Below are positions 43,710 through 53,551 of a DNA stretch of 64,000 nt, piece by piece. Within the stretch, counting starts at the first letter, position 1. Each line of letters opens with the position of its first letter. Source of the DNA: Pseudomonas sp. 5P_3.1_Bac2 (GTDB lineage: Bacteria; Pseudomonadota; Gammaproteobacteria; Pseudomonadales; Pseudomonadaceae); contig NZ_JANLNY010000022.1 of the NCBI RefSeq assembly GCF_025465995.1, positions 1 through 64,000 on the forward strand, given 5' to 3'. The notes under the pieces are model-generated. The model searched no databases and was not told the origin of the DNA. It saw nothing but the letters and a program-made list of their open reading frames with translations. Position numbers and translations under genes: made by a program.

Positions 43710-45488
43710 TTAGAACTGCGCCGCGTCGAGCAGGTACAGACTTTCACTACCGGCCTTCACCGCTGCCGTCAGCGAATGAATACGCGGCAGGATGCGGGCG
43801 AAGAAGAAGCGCGCAGTGCCCAACTTGCTCACGTAGAAGTCATCCTCGGCTTGTTTAGCCAAAGCCGTACGCGCCATCAGTGCCCACATATAGGCATAGG
43901 CGGTGTAGCCAAACACTTGCAGGTATTCCACCGAGGCGGCGCCGGCTTCGTTAGGGTTGACCTTGGCCCGCTCGAGCAGATCGGCAGTCATCTGTTCCAG
44001 GTTGGCGATAGCGGCTTTGAGCGGCTCAACAAACTCGGCCAGCTCAGTATCTGCGCTATCGGTAAAAGCTTTGATCTCATCGGCAAAGTGCTTATAGAAC
44101 GCGCCGCCGCTGCCAATCACCTTACGCCCCACCAAGTCCAGAGCCTGGATGCCATTGGTGCCTTCGTAGATTTGCGTGATGCGGCAGTCGCGCACCAACT
44201 GCTCCTGACCCCACTCGCGGATATAGCCGTGGCCGCCGAAAATCTGCTGGCCATGCACGGTGGTTTCCAGCGCCATGTCCGTGAGGAAGGCTTTGGCCAC
44301 TGGCGTCAGCAGCGCGACTAATTCCTCGGCGCGCTTACGGGTAGTCGGGTCTTCACTGTACTTGGCGGTATCCAACTGCATCGCCACGTAGCTGGAGAAG
44401 GCCCGGCCGCCTTCGTTCAGCGCTTTCATGGTGAGCAGCATACGGCGTACGTCTGGATGCACGATGATGGGGTCAGCGGCTTTGTCTTTTGCCACTGGAC
44501 CAGTCGGCGCACGGCTTTGAATACGCTCACGGGCGTATTCCACAGCGCTTTGATAGGAGCGCTCGCCCAGCGACAACCCCTGGATGCCAACCCCCAGACG
44601 CTCGTAGTTCATCATGGTGAACATGGCCGCCAGACCTTTGTTCGGTGCATCGACGATCCAGCCGGTGGCGCCGTCGAAGTTCATCACGCAAGTGGCCGAG
44701 GCCTTGATGCCCATTTTGTGCTCGATGGAGCCGCAGGACAGGGAGTTCTTCTCGCCCAGCGAACCATCGGCATTGACCAATACCTTCGGCACCAGGAACA
44801 GCGAGATACCTTTCGGCCCCGCTGGCGCGTCCGGCAGTTTGGCCAATACCAGGTGAATGATGTTCTCGGTCAGATCATGCTCACCGCCGGTGATAAAGAT
44901 CTTGGTGCCGCTGATTTTGTAACTGCCGTCGGCTTGTGGTTCGGCCTTAGTGCGGATGATCCCCAAGTCGGTCCCGGCATGGGGTTCGGTCAGGCACATG
45001 GAGCCTGCCCAAACGCCGGCGTACATGTTGGGCAGATAGCGCTCTTTGAGTTCTTCGCTGGCATGGGCGTTGATCGACAAGCAAGCGCCAGCAGTCAGCA
45101 TCGGGTACAGGCCGAAGGACAGGTTGGCCGAGTTGACCATTTCCTCGACCTGCGCCGAGATCGCCTTAGGCATGCCCATGCCGCCAAACTGCGGATCGCC
45201 ACCAACCCCGACCCAGCCACCTTCGGCATAGGTTTTGTAGGCTTGCAGGAAGCCGGCCGGGGTGCTCACCACGCCGTTGTCCCAGCTGCAGCCTTGCTCA
45301 TCGCCACTGCGGTTCAGCGGGGCAATGGTGCCACCAGTTACCTTGCCAGCTTCTTCAAGGATTGCCGCCGCGGTGTCTTCATCAACCACTTCGGCCAGGC
45401 CCGGTAATTGGGCCCACAACTTAGAAACTGCAAACACTTCATTCAGTACGAAGCGCATATCGCGCAAGGGAGCTTTGTAGTCAGCCAT
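43710..45488 (-). CDS. fadE: acyl-CoA dehydrogenase (FadE-type)
   Basis: 592 residues, a long-form acyl-CoA dehydrogenase with an extra C-terminal domain. Start MADYKAPLRDMRFVLNEVFA, FAD/substrate motifs MCLTEPHAGTDLG and KIFITGGEHDLTENI, and REWGQEQLVRDCRITQIYEG / TNGIQALDLVGRKV in the C-terminal helical domain. It catalyses the first oxidation of fatty-acid beta-oxidation, passing electrons to ETF. It is clearly paralogous to the gene upstream (45716-47521), which has its own terminator, so this gene probably has a separate promoter in 45489-45670. The arrangement matches the two FadE genes near the biotin cluster in P. aeruginosa. Chain-length preference cannot be read from sequence. Confidence 0.95.
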   Translation of the reverse strand: MADYKAPLRDMRFVLNEVFAVSKLWAQLPGLAEVVDEDTAAAILEEAGKVTGGTIAPLNRSGDEQGCSWDNGVVSTPAGFLQAYKTYAEGGWVGVGGDPQFGGMGMPKAISAQVEEMVNSANLSFGLYPMLTAGACLSINAHASEELKERYLPNMYAGVWAGSMCLTEPHAGTDLGIIRTKAEPQADGSYKISGTKIFITGGEHDLTENIIHLVLAKLPDAPAGPKGISLFLVPKVLVNADGSLGEKNSLSCGSIEHKMGIKASATCVMNFDGATGWIVDAPNKGLAAMFTMMNYERLGVGIQGLSLGERSYQSAVEYARERIQSRAPTGPVAKDKAADPIIVHPDVRRMLLTMKALNEGGRAFSSYVAMQLDTAKYSEDPTTRKRAEELVALLTPVAKAFLTDMALETTVHGQQIFGGHGYIREWGQEQLVRDCRITQIYEGTNGIQALDLVGRKVIGSGGAFYKHFADEIKAFTDSADTELAEFVEPLKAAIANLEQMTADLLERAKVNPNEAGAASVEYLQVFGYTAYAYMWALMARTALAKQAEDDFYVSKLGTARFFFARILPRIHSLTAAVKAGSESLYLLDAAQF

Positions 45489-45670
45489 TGCTGTAATTCC
45501 TCAAACGAACCGGCAGGTATACGAGATTAGCCGGAGTCTACTCCAAATACTGAGCAGACACATAGGGTCGTTTAGTGACCATAAAGACAATATTAGTATC
45601 AATAAAACGTCGCTCTTCTGCCGATCAAAAAACGCCTGAAACTCGCCCTGAGTACTTTTCTTCAGGCGAA

Positions 45671-45700
45671 AAAAAACCGCTGCCAAGGCAGCGGTTTTTT
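45671..45700 (-). terminator. rho-independent terminator after upstream acyl-CoA dehydrogenase
   Basis: AAAAAACCGCTGCC and GGCAGCGGTTTTTT form a 14-bp stem with a two-base loop, 16 bases after the stop of the 45716-47521 gene on the minus strand. Confidence 0.93.
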
Positions 45701-45715
45701 CATCGACGCGAGGAC

Positions 45716-47521
45716 TTAGTAGCCCAGGTCGAAGTCTTCAACAGCCATGTTCATCAGGTTGTTCGCACCGGACAGCATGGTCACCGCATGAGCGCGGGTA
45801 CGCGGCAGGATACGTGCGAAGTAGAACTGCGCAGTCTGCAGCTTGGCTTTGTAGAAGGCTGCGTCGCCTGTGCCAGCAGCCAATTTCTCAGCAGCCAGAC
45901 GAGCGATATCAGCCCAGAAGTAAGCCAGGCAGGCGTAACCGGAATACATCAGGTAATCCACCGAAGCGGCACCGACTTCTTCACGGTCTTTCATGGCAGC
46001 CATACCCACTTTCATGGTCAGCTCGCCCCACTCTTTGTTGATCTGTGCCAGCTGGCCAACCAGATCCTTGATCGCCTCGTTGCCTTCGTTGGCTTGGACG
46101 AACTTGTGCACGATCTTGGTGAAGCCTTTCAGCGCTTCGCCTTGAGTCAGCAGCACTTTACGGCCCAGCAGGTCCAGCGCCTGGATGCCGGTGGTGCCTT
46201 CGTACAGCATGGAAATACGCGCGTCACGTACGTTTTGCTCCATGCCCCACTCAGCGATAAAGCCGTGGCCGCCATAGATTTGTACGCCGTGGTTAGCGGC
46301 TTCAAAGCCCACTTCAGTGATGAAGGCTTTGGCGATCGGAGTAAGGAAGGCCAGCATCGCGTCAGCGGCTTTTTTCTCTTCTTCGTTCTGGCTGTAGCGC
46401 ACGATGTCGACTTGCTTGGCCGCGTAGTAGATCAGCGCACGGCTGCCTTCAGAGAAGGCCTTCATGGTCAGCAACATGCGGCGCACGTCTGGGTGCACGA
46501 TCAGCGGGTCAGCTGGTTTGTCCGGCGCTTTCGGGCCAGTTAGGGAACGCATTTGCAGACGTTCGCGAGCGTATTTCAGGCCGCCTTGGAAACCGATTTC
46601 GGCGTGGGCCAGCCCCTGCAGGGAGGTGCCGACGCGAGCGGTGTTCATAAAGGTGAACATGCAGTTCAGACCTTTGTTGGCTGGACCGATCAGGTAACCG
46701 GTGGCGCCGTCAAAGTTCATCACGCACGTGGCGTTACCGTGGATGCCCATCTTGTGTTCGATCGAGCCACAGGTCACGGCGTTGCGTGCGCCAGCTTCGC
46801 CTTGGGCGTCTGGGAGGAACTTCGGCACGATGAACAGCGAGATGCCTTTGGTGCCTTGCGGGGCATCCGGCAGACGAGCCAACACGATGTGGACAATGTT
46901 GCCCGACATGTCGTGCTCACCCGCGGAGATAAAGATCTTAGTCCCGGAGACTTTGTAGCTGCCGTCGGCTTGAGGCTCGGCCTTGGTGCGCAGCATGCCC
47001 AAGTCAGTACCGCAATGCGGTTCGGTCAAGCACATGGTGCCGGTCCACTCACCAGTCACCAGCTTGGTCAGGTAAGCGTGCTTTTGCTCTTCGGTACCGT
47101 GGGCCGCGATGGTGTTCATCGCACCGTGGGACAGGCCTGGGTACATACCCCAAGACCAGTTGGCCTGACCGACCATTTCGCTCATGGCGATGCCGAGGGA
47201 CTCCGGCAGGCCTTGGCCGCCGTGATCAACGTCGTGGGCCAGGCTCGGCCAGCCGCCTTCAACGAACTTGTCGTAGGCTGCTTTAAAGCCAGTCGGAGTT
47301 GTTACCCCTTCAGGCGACCACTTACAACCTTCCAGATCACCAACACGGTTCAGCGGAGCAATGACTTGCTCGCAGAACTTCGCGCCTTCCTCAAGGATGG
47401 CATCAACCATGTCCGGCGTCGCATCTTGGCAACCCGGCAGGCTCTGATAATGCTCTGGGTAGCCAAGCAGCTCGTCACGAACGAAACGGATATCGCGCAA
47501 GGGGGCCTTGTAATCAGGCAT
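45716..47521 (-). CDS. fadE: acyl-CoA dehydrogenase (FadE-type)
   Basis: 601 residues, same long-form family as its neighbour (MPDYKAPLRDIRFVRDELLG; MCLTEPHCGTDLGMLRTKAE; KIFISAGEHDMSGNIVHIV; EWGMEQNVRDARISMLYEG; TTGIQALDLLGRKV). The ACDH C-terminal domain occupies roughly 470-600. It dehydrogenates acyl-CoA to enoyl-CoA. A PsrA-like operator lies about 110 bases upstream, which would fit induction by long-chain fatty acids. Codon use is very regular, suggesting strong expression. Confidence 0.95.
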   Translation of the reverse strand: MPDYKAPLRDIRFVRDELLGYPEHYQSLPGCQDATPDMVDAILEEGAKFCEQVIAPLNRVGDLEGCKWSPEGVTTPTGFKAAYDKFVEGGWPSLAHDVDHGGQGLPESLGIAMSEMVGQANWSWGMYPGLSHGAMNTIAAHGTEEQKHAYLTKLVTGEWTGTMCLTEPHCGTDLGMLRTKAEPQADGSYKVSGTKIFISAGEHDMSGNIVHIVLARLPDAPQGTKGISLFIVPKFLPDAQGEAGARNAVTCGSIEHKMGIHGNATCVMNFDGATGYLIGPANKGLNCMFTFMNTARVGTSLQGLAHAEIGFQGGLKYARERLQMRSLTGPKAPDKPADPLIVHPDVRRMLLTMKAFSEGSRALIYYAAKQVDIVRYSQNEEEKKAADAMLAFLTPIAKAFITEVGFEAANHGVQIYGGHGFIAEWGMEQNVRDARISMLYEGTTGIQALDLLGRKVLLTQGEALKGFTKIVHKFVQANEGNEAIKDLVGQLAQINKEWGELTMKVGMAAMKDREEVGAASVDYLMYSGYACLAYFWADIARLAAEKLAAGTGDAAFYKAKLQTAQFYFARILPRTRAHAVTMLSGANNLMNMAVEDFDLGY

Positions 47522-47627
47522 AGCGGTTAACCTCTGCGGTGAATTCTTGGAATGTAAGTGGCCGGGAGTCCGGCCGTTATTCGGGTTGAGTCCCGATACT
47601 CAAGCGCCGTTAAACGCTTGAGGCAGT

Positions 47628-47641
47628 CAAACAGGCGTTTG
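47628..47641. promoter_or_regulatory. PsrA-type fatty-acid-responsive operator
   Basis: CAAACAGGCGTTTG matches the PsrA pattern (G/C)AAAC-N2-4-GTTT(G/C) exactly. An overlapping imperfect copy (GAAACATACGTTTA, 47641-47654) follows. It lies about 107 bases before the acyl-CoA dehydrogenase start. PsrA represses beta-oxidation genes in Pseudomonas. Confidence 0.7.
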
Positions 47642-47687
47642 AAACATACGTTTATGGCCATTCCTTGTCAAGCGCCGACAATGCCAC

Positions 47688-48347
47688 CTAGACCTGCAAA
47701 TTAATCGTCTGCTCCGGTGGCGCAAGCCGACTCAGGGATTGATAAGTTTCGAGCGGCGCAGCGCGTGCCGCGCCGCGTTCAGGTGCCTTGGCGGTCTGCT
47801 CGGCGGCGCCGTTTGGCCGCTGTTCGCGCTGCAATTGCAGCACCTCCAACTGGGCCTGACTCATCAGCAGTTGTGCTTGGGCGGCGACTTGCCGGTCTTG
47901 CGCGGAAGGCTCTGCCGGCGCTAAGGCCGCCGCCAATACCTTGGCCATTTTGCGCAAGGTGGCGGCCGGGTCACCGGCTACTTTCGCAGTGCTGATGCTG
48001 ACTTCGCCCTCAGTGGCATAGCGCTTACCGTCTGGGCCATAGGTGTAGCTATAGCTGGGTGCGCCGGCGTGATTAGCACCGACTGCGGCATGGGCCTGCT
48101 CGTGGGCACGCACTTCTTGATCACGCCGGCTGAGGTGGCGGATTTCCTCCTGCTCGGCTTGCACGATGCGTTGCTCGGCATCAGAAGCGCTAAGTCGGCG
48201 CTGATCATACTTAGCAGCAGATGCGGAGGAGTCGTCTACGGAGTTAGACGCGGTGGACGGCGATGCTGACGACTGCTCCCCCGCGCGCGCAGCACGCTGG
48301 CCGTTAGCGGGAAGACTGAAGTAAGCATTAGTACTGGTGATTTGCAT
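47688..48347 (-). CDS. SprA-related putative metalloprotease family protein
   Basis: 219 residues. Central region LSRRDQEVRAHEQAHAAVGA with the HEQAH zinc-motif-like sequence, then AGAPSYSYTYGPDGKRYATEG; both are signatures of the SprA-related family. A low-complexity Ser/Ala N-terminus and a charged helical C-terminus surround it. No signal peptide, so secretion, if any, is by another route. The N-terminus MQITSTNAYF resembles that of the next small protein (MQITPSAF). Protease activity is predicted from the motif only. Confidence 0.8.
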   Translation of the reverse strand: MQITSTNAYFSLPANGQRAARAGEQSSASPSTASNSVDDSSASAAKYDQRRLSASDAEQRIVQAEQEEIRHLSRRDQEVRAHEQAHAAVGANHAGAPSYSYTYGPDGKRYATEGEVSISTAKVAGDPAATLRKMAKVLAAALAPAEPSAQDRQVAAQAQLLMSQAQLEVLQLQREQRPNGAAEQTAKAPERGAARAAPLETYQSLSRLAPPEQTINLQV

Positions 48348-48408
48348 AACAACCTGCCCCGCGTCTCAAACGGCCTGCGGCCACTCTGAGTTCGCGCGCT
48401 ACAGGTGC

Positions 48409-48717
48409 TCAGGCGCGCGTATCGATCAAGGTGCCGAGGGCTTCGTCAGCAGTTTTGACCAGTTTGGCGCCGGCTTGCGCTTCATGTTGGCCAACCCGCA
48501 AAGCCAGCAAGCTTTCACTCAAGCTAGGACGATCTGCACTTGGGCTGGCACTGCTCTGACTGGCCGTGGCGGGAGTGGCCGGTTGCGCCGCCGCAGTTAC
48601 TGGATTGCCCCCAGAGAGGCTGCTAGCGGCAATCGCCGAGGCCGCCTGATCCACCTGGCGCTGGCCCGATTGCAGCGCGCTAAGACCTGAGTTGAATGCA
48701 CTAGGTGTAATTTGCAT
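48409..48717 (-). CDS. small protein with flagellar basal-body C-terminal-like motif
   Basis: 102 residues from the ATG at 48717; a longer frame starts at 48756, but MQITPSAFNSGLSALQSGQR is the natural start. N-terminal SGLSALQSGQRQVDQAASAIA looks like the rod/hook helix of flagellar axial proteins, and the end AGAKLVKTADEALGTLIDTR matches the C-terminal motif of flagellar rod and hook proteins. The middle is Ala/Ser/Pro-rich. The protein is far too short to be a true rod protein. Function unknown. It lies just downstream of bioD on the same strand. Confidence 0.65.
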   Translation of the reverse strand: MQITPSAFNSGLSALQSGQRQVDQAASAIAASSLSGGNPVTAAAQPATPATASQSSASPSADRPSLSESLLALRVGQHEAQAGAKLVKTADEALGTLIDTRA

Positions 48718-48821
48718 GGCCAGACACCGAGAAAAATGAAGGCAACTTAAACTCATTTAAGCAGATATTAGCCGCACCACGTACGAAGCAAAGGCGATTT
48801 GAGAGGCGCTACTTATAGCTA

Positions 48822-49508
48822 TTAGCGACTAAGCAGAGGGGTCAGATCCAAATACCCGGCCACTTCAGCCGGGCTGGGCGAAGCCAAGTGCGGTACAAAA
48901 CCCAAGCAAAGAGCAGGCAAACGTTCGCCTAACGTGGCGAGGTTATCCTCCACCCGCGAGCTGTGCGGATCGACCAGGTTAGCCACCCAGCCCGCCAAGT
49001 GCAGACCATCGCGGGCAATGGCTTCGGCGCTCAGCAGTGCATGATTGATGCAACCTAAACGCACCCCCACCACCAGAATCACCGGCAGCTTTAAGGCGAT
49101 GGCCAAGTCGGCCAGCGTCTGCTGCCCGGCTAGCGGCACACGCCAACCACCGGCGCCCTCGACGAGGGTGAAATCCGCCTGTTTAGCCACTATCGCCTGG
49201 ACTGGCGCCAGCAGGCTGGCCACGTCAAGGTTTACCCCTATATCCCTTGCCGCCAAATGGGGGGCGATGGGCGGAGCAAAGGCCACCGGGTTGACCTCTT
49301 CGTAGCGCAACGCCAGCGTGCACTCGCCCAACAGCGCCAGGGCATCATCGTTGCGCAAGCCTTGCGCCGTCAGTTGGCAACCGGATGCCACGGGCTTAGC
49401 CGCAGCAGTGGATAACCCGGCTTGCCGCGCCGCATGCAGGAGGCCGGCGGCGATGGTGGTTTTGCCGATTTCGGTGTCGGTGCCGGTGAGAAAAAACGCT
49501 GCGCGCAT
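48822..49508 (-). CDS. bioD: dethiobiotin synthetase
   Basis: 228 residues. P-loop TGTDTEIGKTT at 8-18 (K16) and VEGAGGWRVP further on are the BioD signatures. It closes the ureido ring of dethiobiotin from diaminopelargonate, CO2 and ATP. Last biosynthetic gene of the bioB-F-H-C-D set, starting two bases after the bioC stop. Confidence 0.96.
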   Translation of the reverse strand: MRAAFFLTGTDTEIGKTTIAAGLLHAARQAGLSTAAAKPVASGCQLTAQGLRNDDALALLGECTLALRYEEVNPVAFAPPIAPHLAARDIGVNLDVASLLAPVQAIVAKQADFTLVEGAGGWRVPLAGQQTLADLAIALKLPVILVVGVRLGCINHALLSAEAIARDGLHLAGWVANLVDPHSSRVEDNLATLGERLPALCLGFVPHLASPSPAEVAGYLDLTPLLSR

Positions 49509-49510
49509 AA

Positions 49511-50314
49511 TCAGTCCTTAACCAGTACGCCGTAGACCACCTGATAGGTCGCAGGCAGGCCGGCCGGTTGGCGAAATTGTTCGTAAGCCGCCAGCAACGC
49601 CTGCATCCGCGCCCGTCCGGTCAGGCCTCCGGGGCGTCCAGGATTGAGGTTGTGCGCCCCCAAGGCTTTTAGCTCATGGGTCAGGCTGCGCAGATCCGCA
49701 TAATGCAGGGCATGGGCCTGCTGCTCCAGACTGTGCGTGCGCAAGCCGCTGGCCGCGCAGAGTTGCTGGTAACGGGCGAATTCACGGAAGCGATTAACGT
49801 GGACCAAGCCATCCACGGCCTGCCAACTGTCGCGCAGCTCCTGCAAGGTGCCGACACATAGACTGCTGAACGCCATGACTCCACCCGGGCGCAGAACACG
49901 CTTAGCCTCGCGCAACACCGCGGCAAAGTCGCCACACCATTGCAGCGCCAGGCTGGAAAACAGCAGGTCGCAGGACTGCTCCCGCAGCGGTAAACGCTCG
50001 GCATCGCCGGCGACAAAATATTCAGCGCCGGCCAGAGGTCGGGCGTGGCGCAGCATACCTTCGGCGATATCCACGGCCACGCCCCTGCTGCCGGGGAATC
50101 GCTCCGCCAAGGCACGGCTGAAATGGCCGGTGCCGCAGCCCAGATCAAGCCAACGCGGCGCTTGCAGTTGCGCCGGCAAGCGCGTCAGCAGTTGCTGGCC
50201 GACATCACGCTGAAACGCTGCGACGCTGTCGTAACTGCCGGCTGCGCGGGAAAACGACGCCGCCACATCGCGTTTATTCGGCAGAGGGCTGTGGCCGTGG
50301 CTCAGATCAGTCAT
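49511..50314 (-). CDS. bioC: malonyl-ACP O-methyltransferase
   Basis: 267 residues from the ATG at 50314 ([20 protein letters not shown]), overlapping the bioH end by 8 bases. The SAM-binding motif [10 protein letters not shown] lies at 56-65, followed by the BioC-typical segment around [14 protein letters not shown]. It methylates malonyl-ACP so that the fatty-acid machinery can build the pimelate chain. Confidence 0.95.
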   Translation of the reverse strand: MTDLSHGHSPLPNKRDVAASFSRAAGSYDSVAAFQRDVGQQLLTRLPAQLQAPRWLDLGCGTGHFSRALAERFPGSRGVAVDIAEGMLRHARPLAGAEYFVAGDAERLPLREQSCDLLFSSLALQWCGDFAAVLREAKRVLRPGGVMAFSSLCVGTLQELRDSWQAVDGLVHVNRFREFARYQQLCAASGLRTHSLEQQAHALHYADLRSLTHELKALGAHNLNPGRPGGLTGRARMQALLAAYEQFRQPAGLPATYQVVYGVLVKD

Positions 50315-51041
50315 GGCCGACCTCATCGATAAACTGCGCCATCCGCTGGGCGATTAACTGTGGCTGCTCAAGGCACAAGGCATGGCTGAGCGACTCGATC
50401 AACTCCACCTGCGTCTGCCCCGGTGCTTGCGCTGCCAGGTGCTGAATCGCTGCCCAGGCAGCGGCGGGAACTAAGCCGTCAGCGCCCGCCAGCAGATGCA
50501 GCTGCGCCCCGCTAAATGAGGCTAATGCCTCGCGATTATCCAGCGCCGCCAACAGTTCCAAGCCCGCCAACAGTTCTGGCGCAGACGTGGCCGCCACGTT
50601 TGCCAGTAACTCGCGCGACAGTTGCCGAGCATTAGCCGCGCCTTGGGCACAGAGTAAGGCGAAGCGTTTTAAGGTGGCGCCAGGATCTGCTGCGCAGCCT
50701 TCAACAAAGGCGGCGAAGGTGCTGGCCGGCATGGCGCTGGGCCAATCTTGGCTGGCGACAAAGCGCAGGTTGCTGGCCAAGCTGATCAGCCCGGCGCAGC
50801 GCGCACCACGACGCGCCGCCAAAGCCGTGGCGAGCATACCGCCCAAGGACCAACCGGCCAGCCAGACGTCGTCCGGGAGCTGCTGATCCAGCGCGCCGAG
50901 ATAGCCCTCAAGCGAGTGTTCAGCAACTAATGGCAGTGCCGCCACCTGCACCTCAATGCCTCGCGCCAGCAGCGCCGCAGCTAAGGGTTGCAGCGGCGCG
51001 GTGGCCAAGCCCCAACCGGGTAGTACAACCAGCTTAGTCAT
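50307..51041 (-). CDS. bioH: pimeloyl-ACP methyl ester esterase
   Basis: 244 residues from the ATG at 51041, overlapping the bioF stop by 8 bases. Alpha/beta hydrolase with nucleophile elbow GWSLGG (63-68, S65), Asp in [10 protein letters not shown] and His in [10 protein letters not shown]. It removes the methyl group placed by BioC once the chain is complete. The position between bioF and bioC is the usual Pseudomonas order. Confidence 0.94.
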   Translation of the reverse strand: MTKLVVLPGWGLATAPLQPLAAALLARGIEVQVAALPLVAEHSLEGYLGALDQQLPDDVWLAGWSLGGMLATALAARRGARCAGLISLASNLRFVASQDWPSAMPASTFAAFVEGCAADPGATLKRFALLCAQGAANARQLSRELLANVAATSAPELLAGLELLAALDNREALASFSGAQLHLLAGADGLVPAAAWAAIQHLAAQAPGQTQVELIESLSHALCLEQPQLIAQRMAQFIDEVGHD

Positions 51042-52215
51042 GCTGATCGCGCTCCCGAGCCAACAACGCCCAGCATTCGGCCAAGGCACTCAGCAGCCGC
51101 TCGAGCTGTTCCAGACTATGGGCCGCAGATAAGGTCACGCGCAGGCGCGCGGTGCCAGCTGGCACGGTAGGCGGGCGAATCGCGGTGACCAGCAAGCCGC
51201 GCTCACGCAGCAGCTGCGACAGGCGCAAGGCGCGGCCACTGTCGCCAATTAAAATCGGCTGGATCGGCGTTGGGCTGTCCATTAACTGCAAGCCAATCTC
51301 CGCCGCGCCTTGGCGAAAGCGCGCAATCAACTGGGCCAGATGCTCGCGGCGCCAGTGCTCAGTGCGCAACAACTGCAAGCTTTTCAGCGTGGCGCAGGCT
51401 AGCGCCGGCGGTTGGCTGGTGGTGTAGATATAAGGCCGGGCGAACTGCACCAGCGTCTCGATCAACTCCTCGCTGCCGGCGACAAAAGCGCCGGCGGTGC
51501 CGAAGGCTTTGCCAAGGGTGCCGACCAACACCTGCACCTCATCCTGACCAAGGCCATAGTGCTCGACGATACCTGCGCCAGTCGCGCCCAAGGTGCCAAA
51601 GCCATGGGCGTCATCGACCATCACCCAGGCGTCGGCGCGCTTGGCTTCCGCGCACAGAGCGGGCAAGTCGGCGAGGTCGCCGTCCATGCTAAATACGCCA
51701 TCAGTCACCACCAGGCGATTGCCTGAGGCCTTGCTTAATCGGTTATTGAGGCTGCTGGCATCGTTATGCAGATAGCGCGAGAAGCGCGCGCCGCTGAGCA
51801 GACCGGCATCCAATAAGGAGGCGTGGTTAAGGCGGTCTTGCAGCACGCTGTCGCCCTGGCCGACTAGCGCCGTGACCACGCCCATATTGGCCATATAACC
51901 GGTGGTAAACAGCAGCGCCCGGGGGCGGCCGGTGAACTGCGCCAGCGCTTCTTCTAATTCGTGATGGGGCTGGCTATGGCCGATCACCAAGTGCGACGCG
52001 CCACCACCGACGCCCCAACGTGCCGCGCCGGCCTGCCAGGCTTCGATCACCTGGGGGTGATTGGCCAAACCTAAATAGTCGTTGGAACAGAACGCCGTGA
52101 GGCGCTTGCCATCCACCACCACCTCAGCGCCCTGAGCGCTTTGCAGCAGCGGGCGCTGACGATACAGCTGGGCGGCGCGGCGTTCGGCCAAGCGGCTGGC
52201 AAGATCAAAACTCAT
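51034..52215 (-). CDS. bioF: 8-amino-7-oxononanoate synthase
   Basis: 393 residues. PLP enzyme of the alpha-oxoamine synthase family; the PLP lysine is K236 in VGTLGKAFG, with [10 protein letters not shown] before it. It condenses pimeloyl-ACP with alanine in the first ring-building step of biotin synthesis. It starts about 70 bases after bioB on the same strand. Confidence 0.96.
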   Translation of the reverse strand: MSFDLASRLAERRAAQLYRQRPLLQSAQGAEVVVDGKRLTAFCSNDYLGLANHPQVIEAWQAGAARWGVGGGASHLVIGHSQPHHELEEALAQFTGRPRALLFTTGYMANMGVVTALVGQGDSVLQDRLNHASLLDAGLLSGARFSRYLHNDASSLNNRLSKASGNRLVVTDGVFSMDGDLADLPALCAEAKRADAWVMVDDAHGFGTLGATGAGIVEHYGLGQDEVQVLVGTLGKAFGTAGAFVAGSEELIETLVQFARPYIYTTSQPPALACATLKSLQLLRTEHWRREHLAQLIARFRQGAAEIGLQLMDSPTPIQPILIGDSGRALRLSQLLRERGLLVTAIRPPTVPAGTARLRVTLSAAHSLEQLERLLSALAECWALLARERDQHD

Positions 52216-52284
52216 CGGATAACCCGCTGGCGCAACCTAGGGTTGGCCAGCCTCAAGAACCTGACTAGAGCGGCGCGGCCGCCC

Positions 52285-53340
52285 TCACTGCGCAGCGTTG
52301 TAGAACAGCTTGGAGTCGCGCTGCTCGACCAAGGCTTGCTCGATGGCGGCCTGATGCACTTCATCGGCATGCTCCTGGCGCTCTTCGGGCTTGATGCCGA
52401 GGCGCGCGAACAGCTGCATGTCTTTGCTGGCTTGCGGGTTAACCGTGGTCAGCAATTTCTCGCCGTAGAAGATCGAGTTGGCGCCGGCAAAAAACGCCAG
52501 TGCCTGCATCTGCTCGTTCATTGCCTCGCGGCCAGCGGACAGGCGTACGTGCGACTTGGGCATCATGATCCGCGCCACGGCGAGCATGCGGATAAAGTCG
52601 AACGGATCGACATCCTCGGCATTCGCCAAAGGCGTGCCCTGCACCTTGACCAGCATGTTGATCGGCACTGACTCCGGGTGCTCCGGCAGGTTAGCCAGTT
52701 GAATCAACAGGCCGGCGCGGTCGTCCAGCGACTCGCCCATACCGAGAATGCCGCCGGAGCAAATCTTCATCCCGGCATCGCGCACATAGGCCAAGGTTTG
52801 CAGACGCTCGGCATAGGTGCGGGTGGTGATGATGCTGCCGTAAAACTCCGGCGAGGTGTCCAGGTTGTGGTTGTAGTAGTCCAGACCCGCTTCAGCCAAG
52901 GCGCGGGTTTGCTCTTGATCGAGCTTGCCCAGAGTCATGCAGGTTTCCAGGCCCAAGGCTTTGACGCCCTCGACCATTTTCAGCACGTAAGGCATGTCCT
53001 TGGCGGAAGGATGCTTCCACGCCGCGCCCATGCAGAAACGTGTGGAGCCGATAGCCTTGGCTTCGGCGGCAGCGTCGAGAACCTTCTGCACTTCCAGCAG
53101 TTTTTGCTTATCCAGGCCGGTGTTGTAGTGGCCGGACTGCGGGCAGTATTTGCAATCTTCCGGGCAGGCCCCGGTTTTGATCGAGAGCAAGGTCGAGACC
53201 TGCACGCGATTGGCATCGAAGTGACTGCGATGCACGGTCTGCGCTTGAAACAGCAGATCGTTGAAGGGTTGCTCAAAGAGCGCTTTGACCTCGGCGAGGG
53301 ACCAGTCGTGGCGGGTTTGCAGATTGGCGGTGGCGCTCAT
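52285..53340 (-). CDS. bioB: biotin synthase
   Basis: 351 residues from the ATG at 53340, chosen because AAGGA lies 8 bases upstream. Radical-SAM motif [12 protein letters not shown] with C59, C63 and C66, and further cysteines that hold the second cluster. It inserts sulphur into dethiobiotin. First gene of the operon, under a BirA-like operator and strong promoter. Confidence 0.97.
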   Translation of the reverse strand: MSATANLQTRHDWSLAEVKALFEQPFNDLLFQAQTVHRSHFDANRVQVSTLLSIKTGACPEDCKYCPQSGHYNTGLDKQKLLEVQKVLDAAAEAKAIGSTRFCMGAAWKHPSAKDMPYVLKMVEGVKALGLETCMTLGKLDQEQTRALAEAGLDYYNHNLDTSPEFYGSIITTRTYAERLQTLAYVRDAGMKICSGGILGMGESLDDRAGLLIQLANLPEHPESVPINMLVKVQGTPLANAEDVDPFDFIRMLAVARIMMPKSHVRLSAGREAMNEQMQALAFFAGANSIFYGEKLLTTVNPQASKDMQLFARLGIKPEERQEHADEVHQAAIEQALVEQRDSKLFYNAAQ

Positions 53341-53418
53341 GGCGGATTCCTTCAACGCTCGGGGGGCGTGTTTTTATCGTGATTAACCCAGCACTCGCTG
53401 GGCCTTCAGGCTGGGCAA

Positions 53419-53446
53419 ATCATAAGCAGGCCAACCCCACTGTCAA
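53419..53446 (-). promoter_or_regulatory. sigma70 promoter of the bio operon
   Basis: On the minus strand TTGACA (53446-53441), a 16-base spacer and TATGAT (53424-53419) form a near-consensus promoter about 80 bases before the bioB start. The -35 box overlaps the BirA-like operator. Confidence 0.8.
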
Positions 53447-53470
53447 CCCTATTTTTATTTAAGGTTTACA
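53441..53470. promoter_or_regulatory. BirA-type biotin operator
   Basis: TGTCAACC (53441-53448) and GGTTTACA (53463-53470) are inverted half-sites, one mismatch from TGTAAACC/GGTTTACA, with a 14-base AT-rich spacer. This is the BirA operator pattern of biotin genes in proteobacteria. Repression by biotinyl-AMP-bound BirA is expected. Confidence 0.8.
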
Positions 53471-53551
53471 TCTGATCATTTATTGATCAACTGATTTATG
53501 ACGCAGATTAGCCTAGGCTCTGCGCACTACACGCCTCATGGATGAGCCGTT

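Noticed and set aside
46553..47530. 325-codon plus-strand frame opposite the acyl-CoA dehydrogenase
   Set aside because: Antisense shadow of a strongly coding gene; no domain recognised. The same holds for 44457-45407 and 7415-8347.
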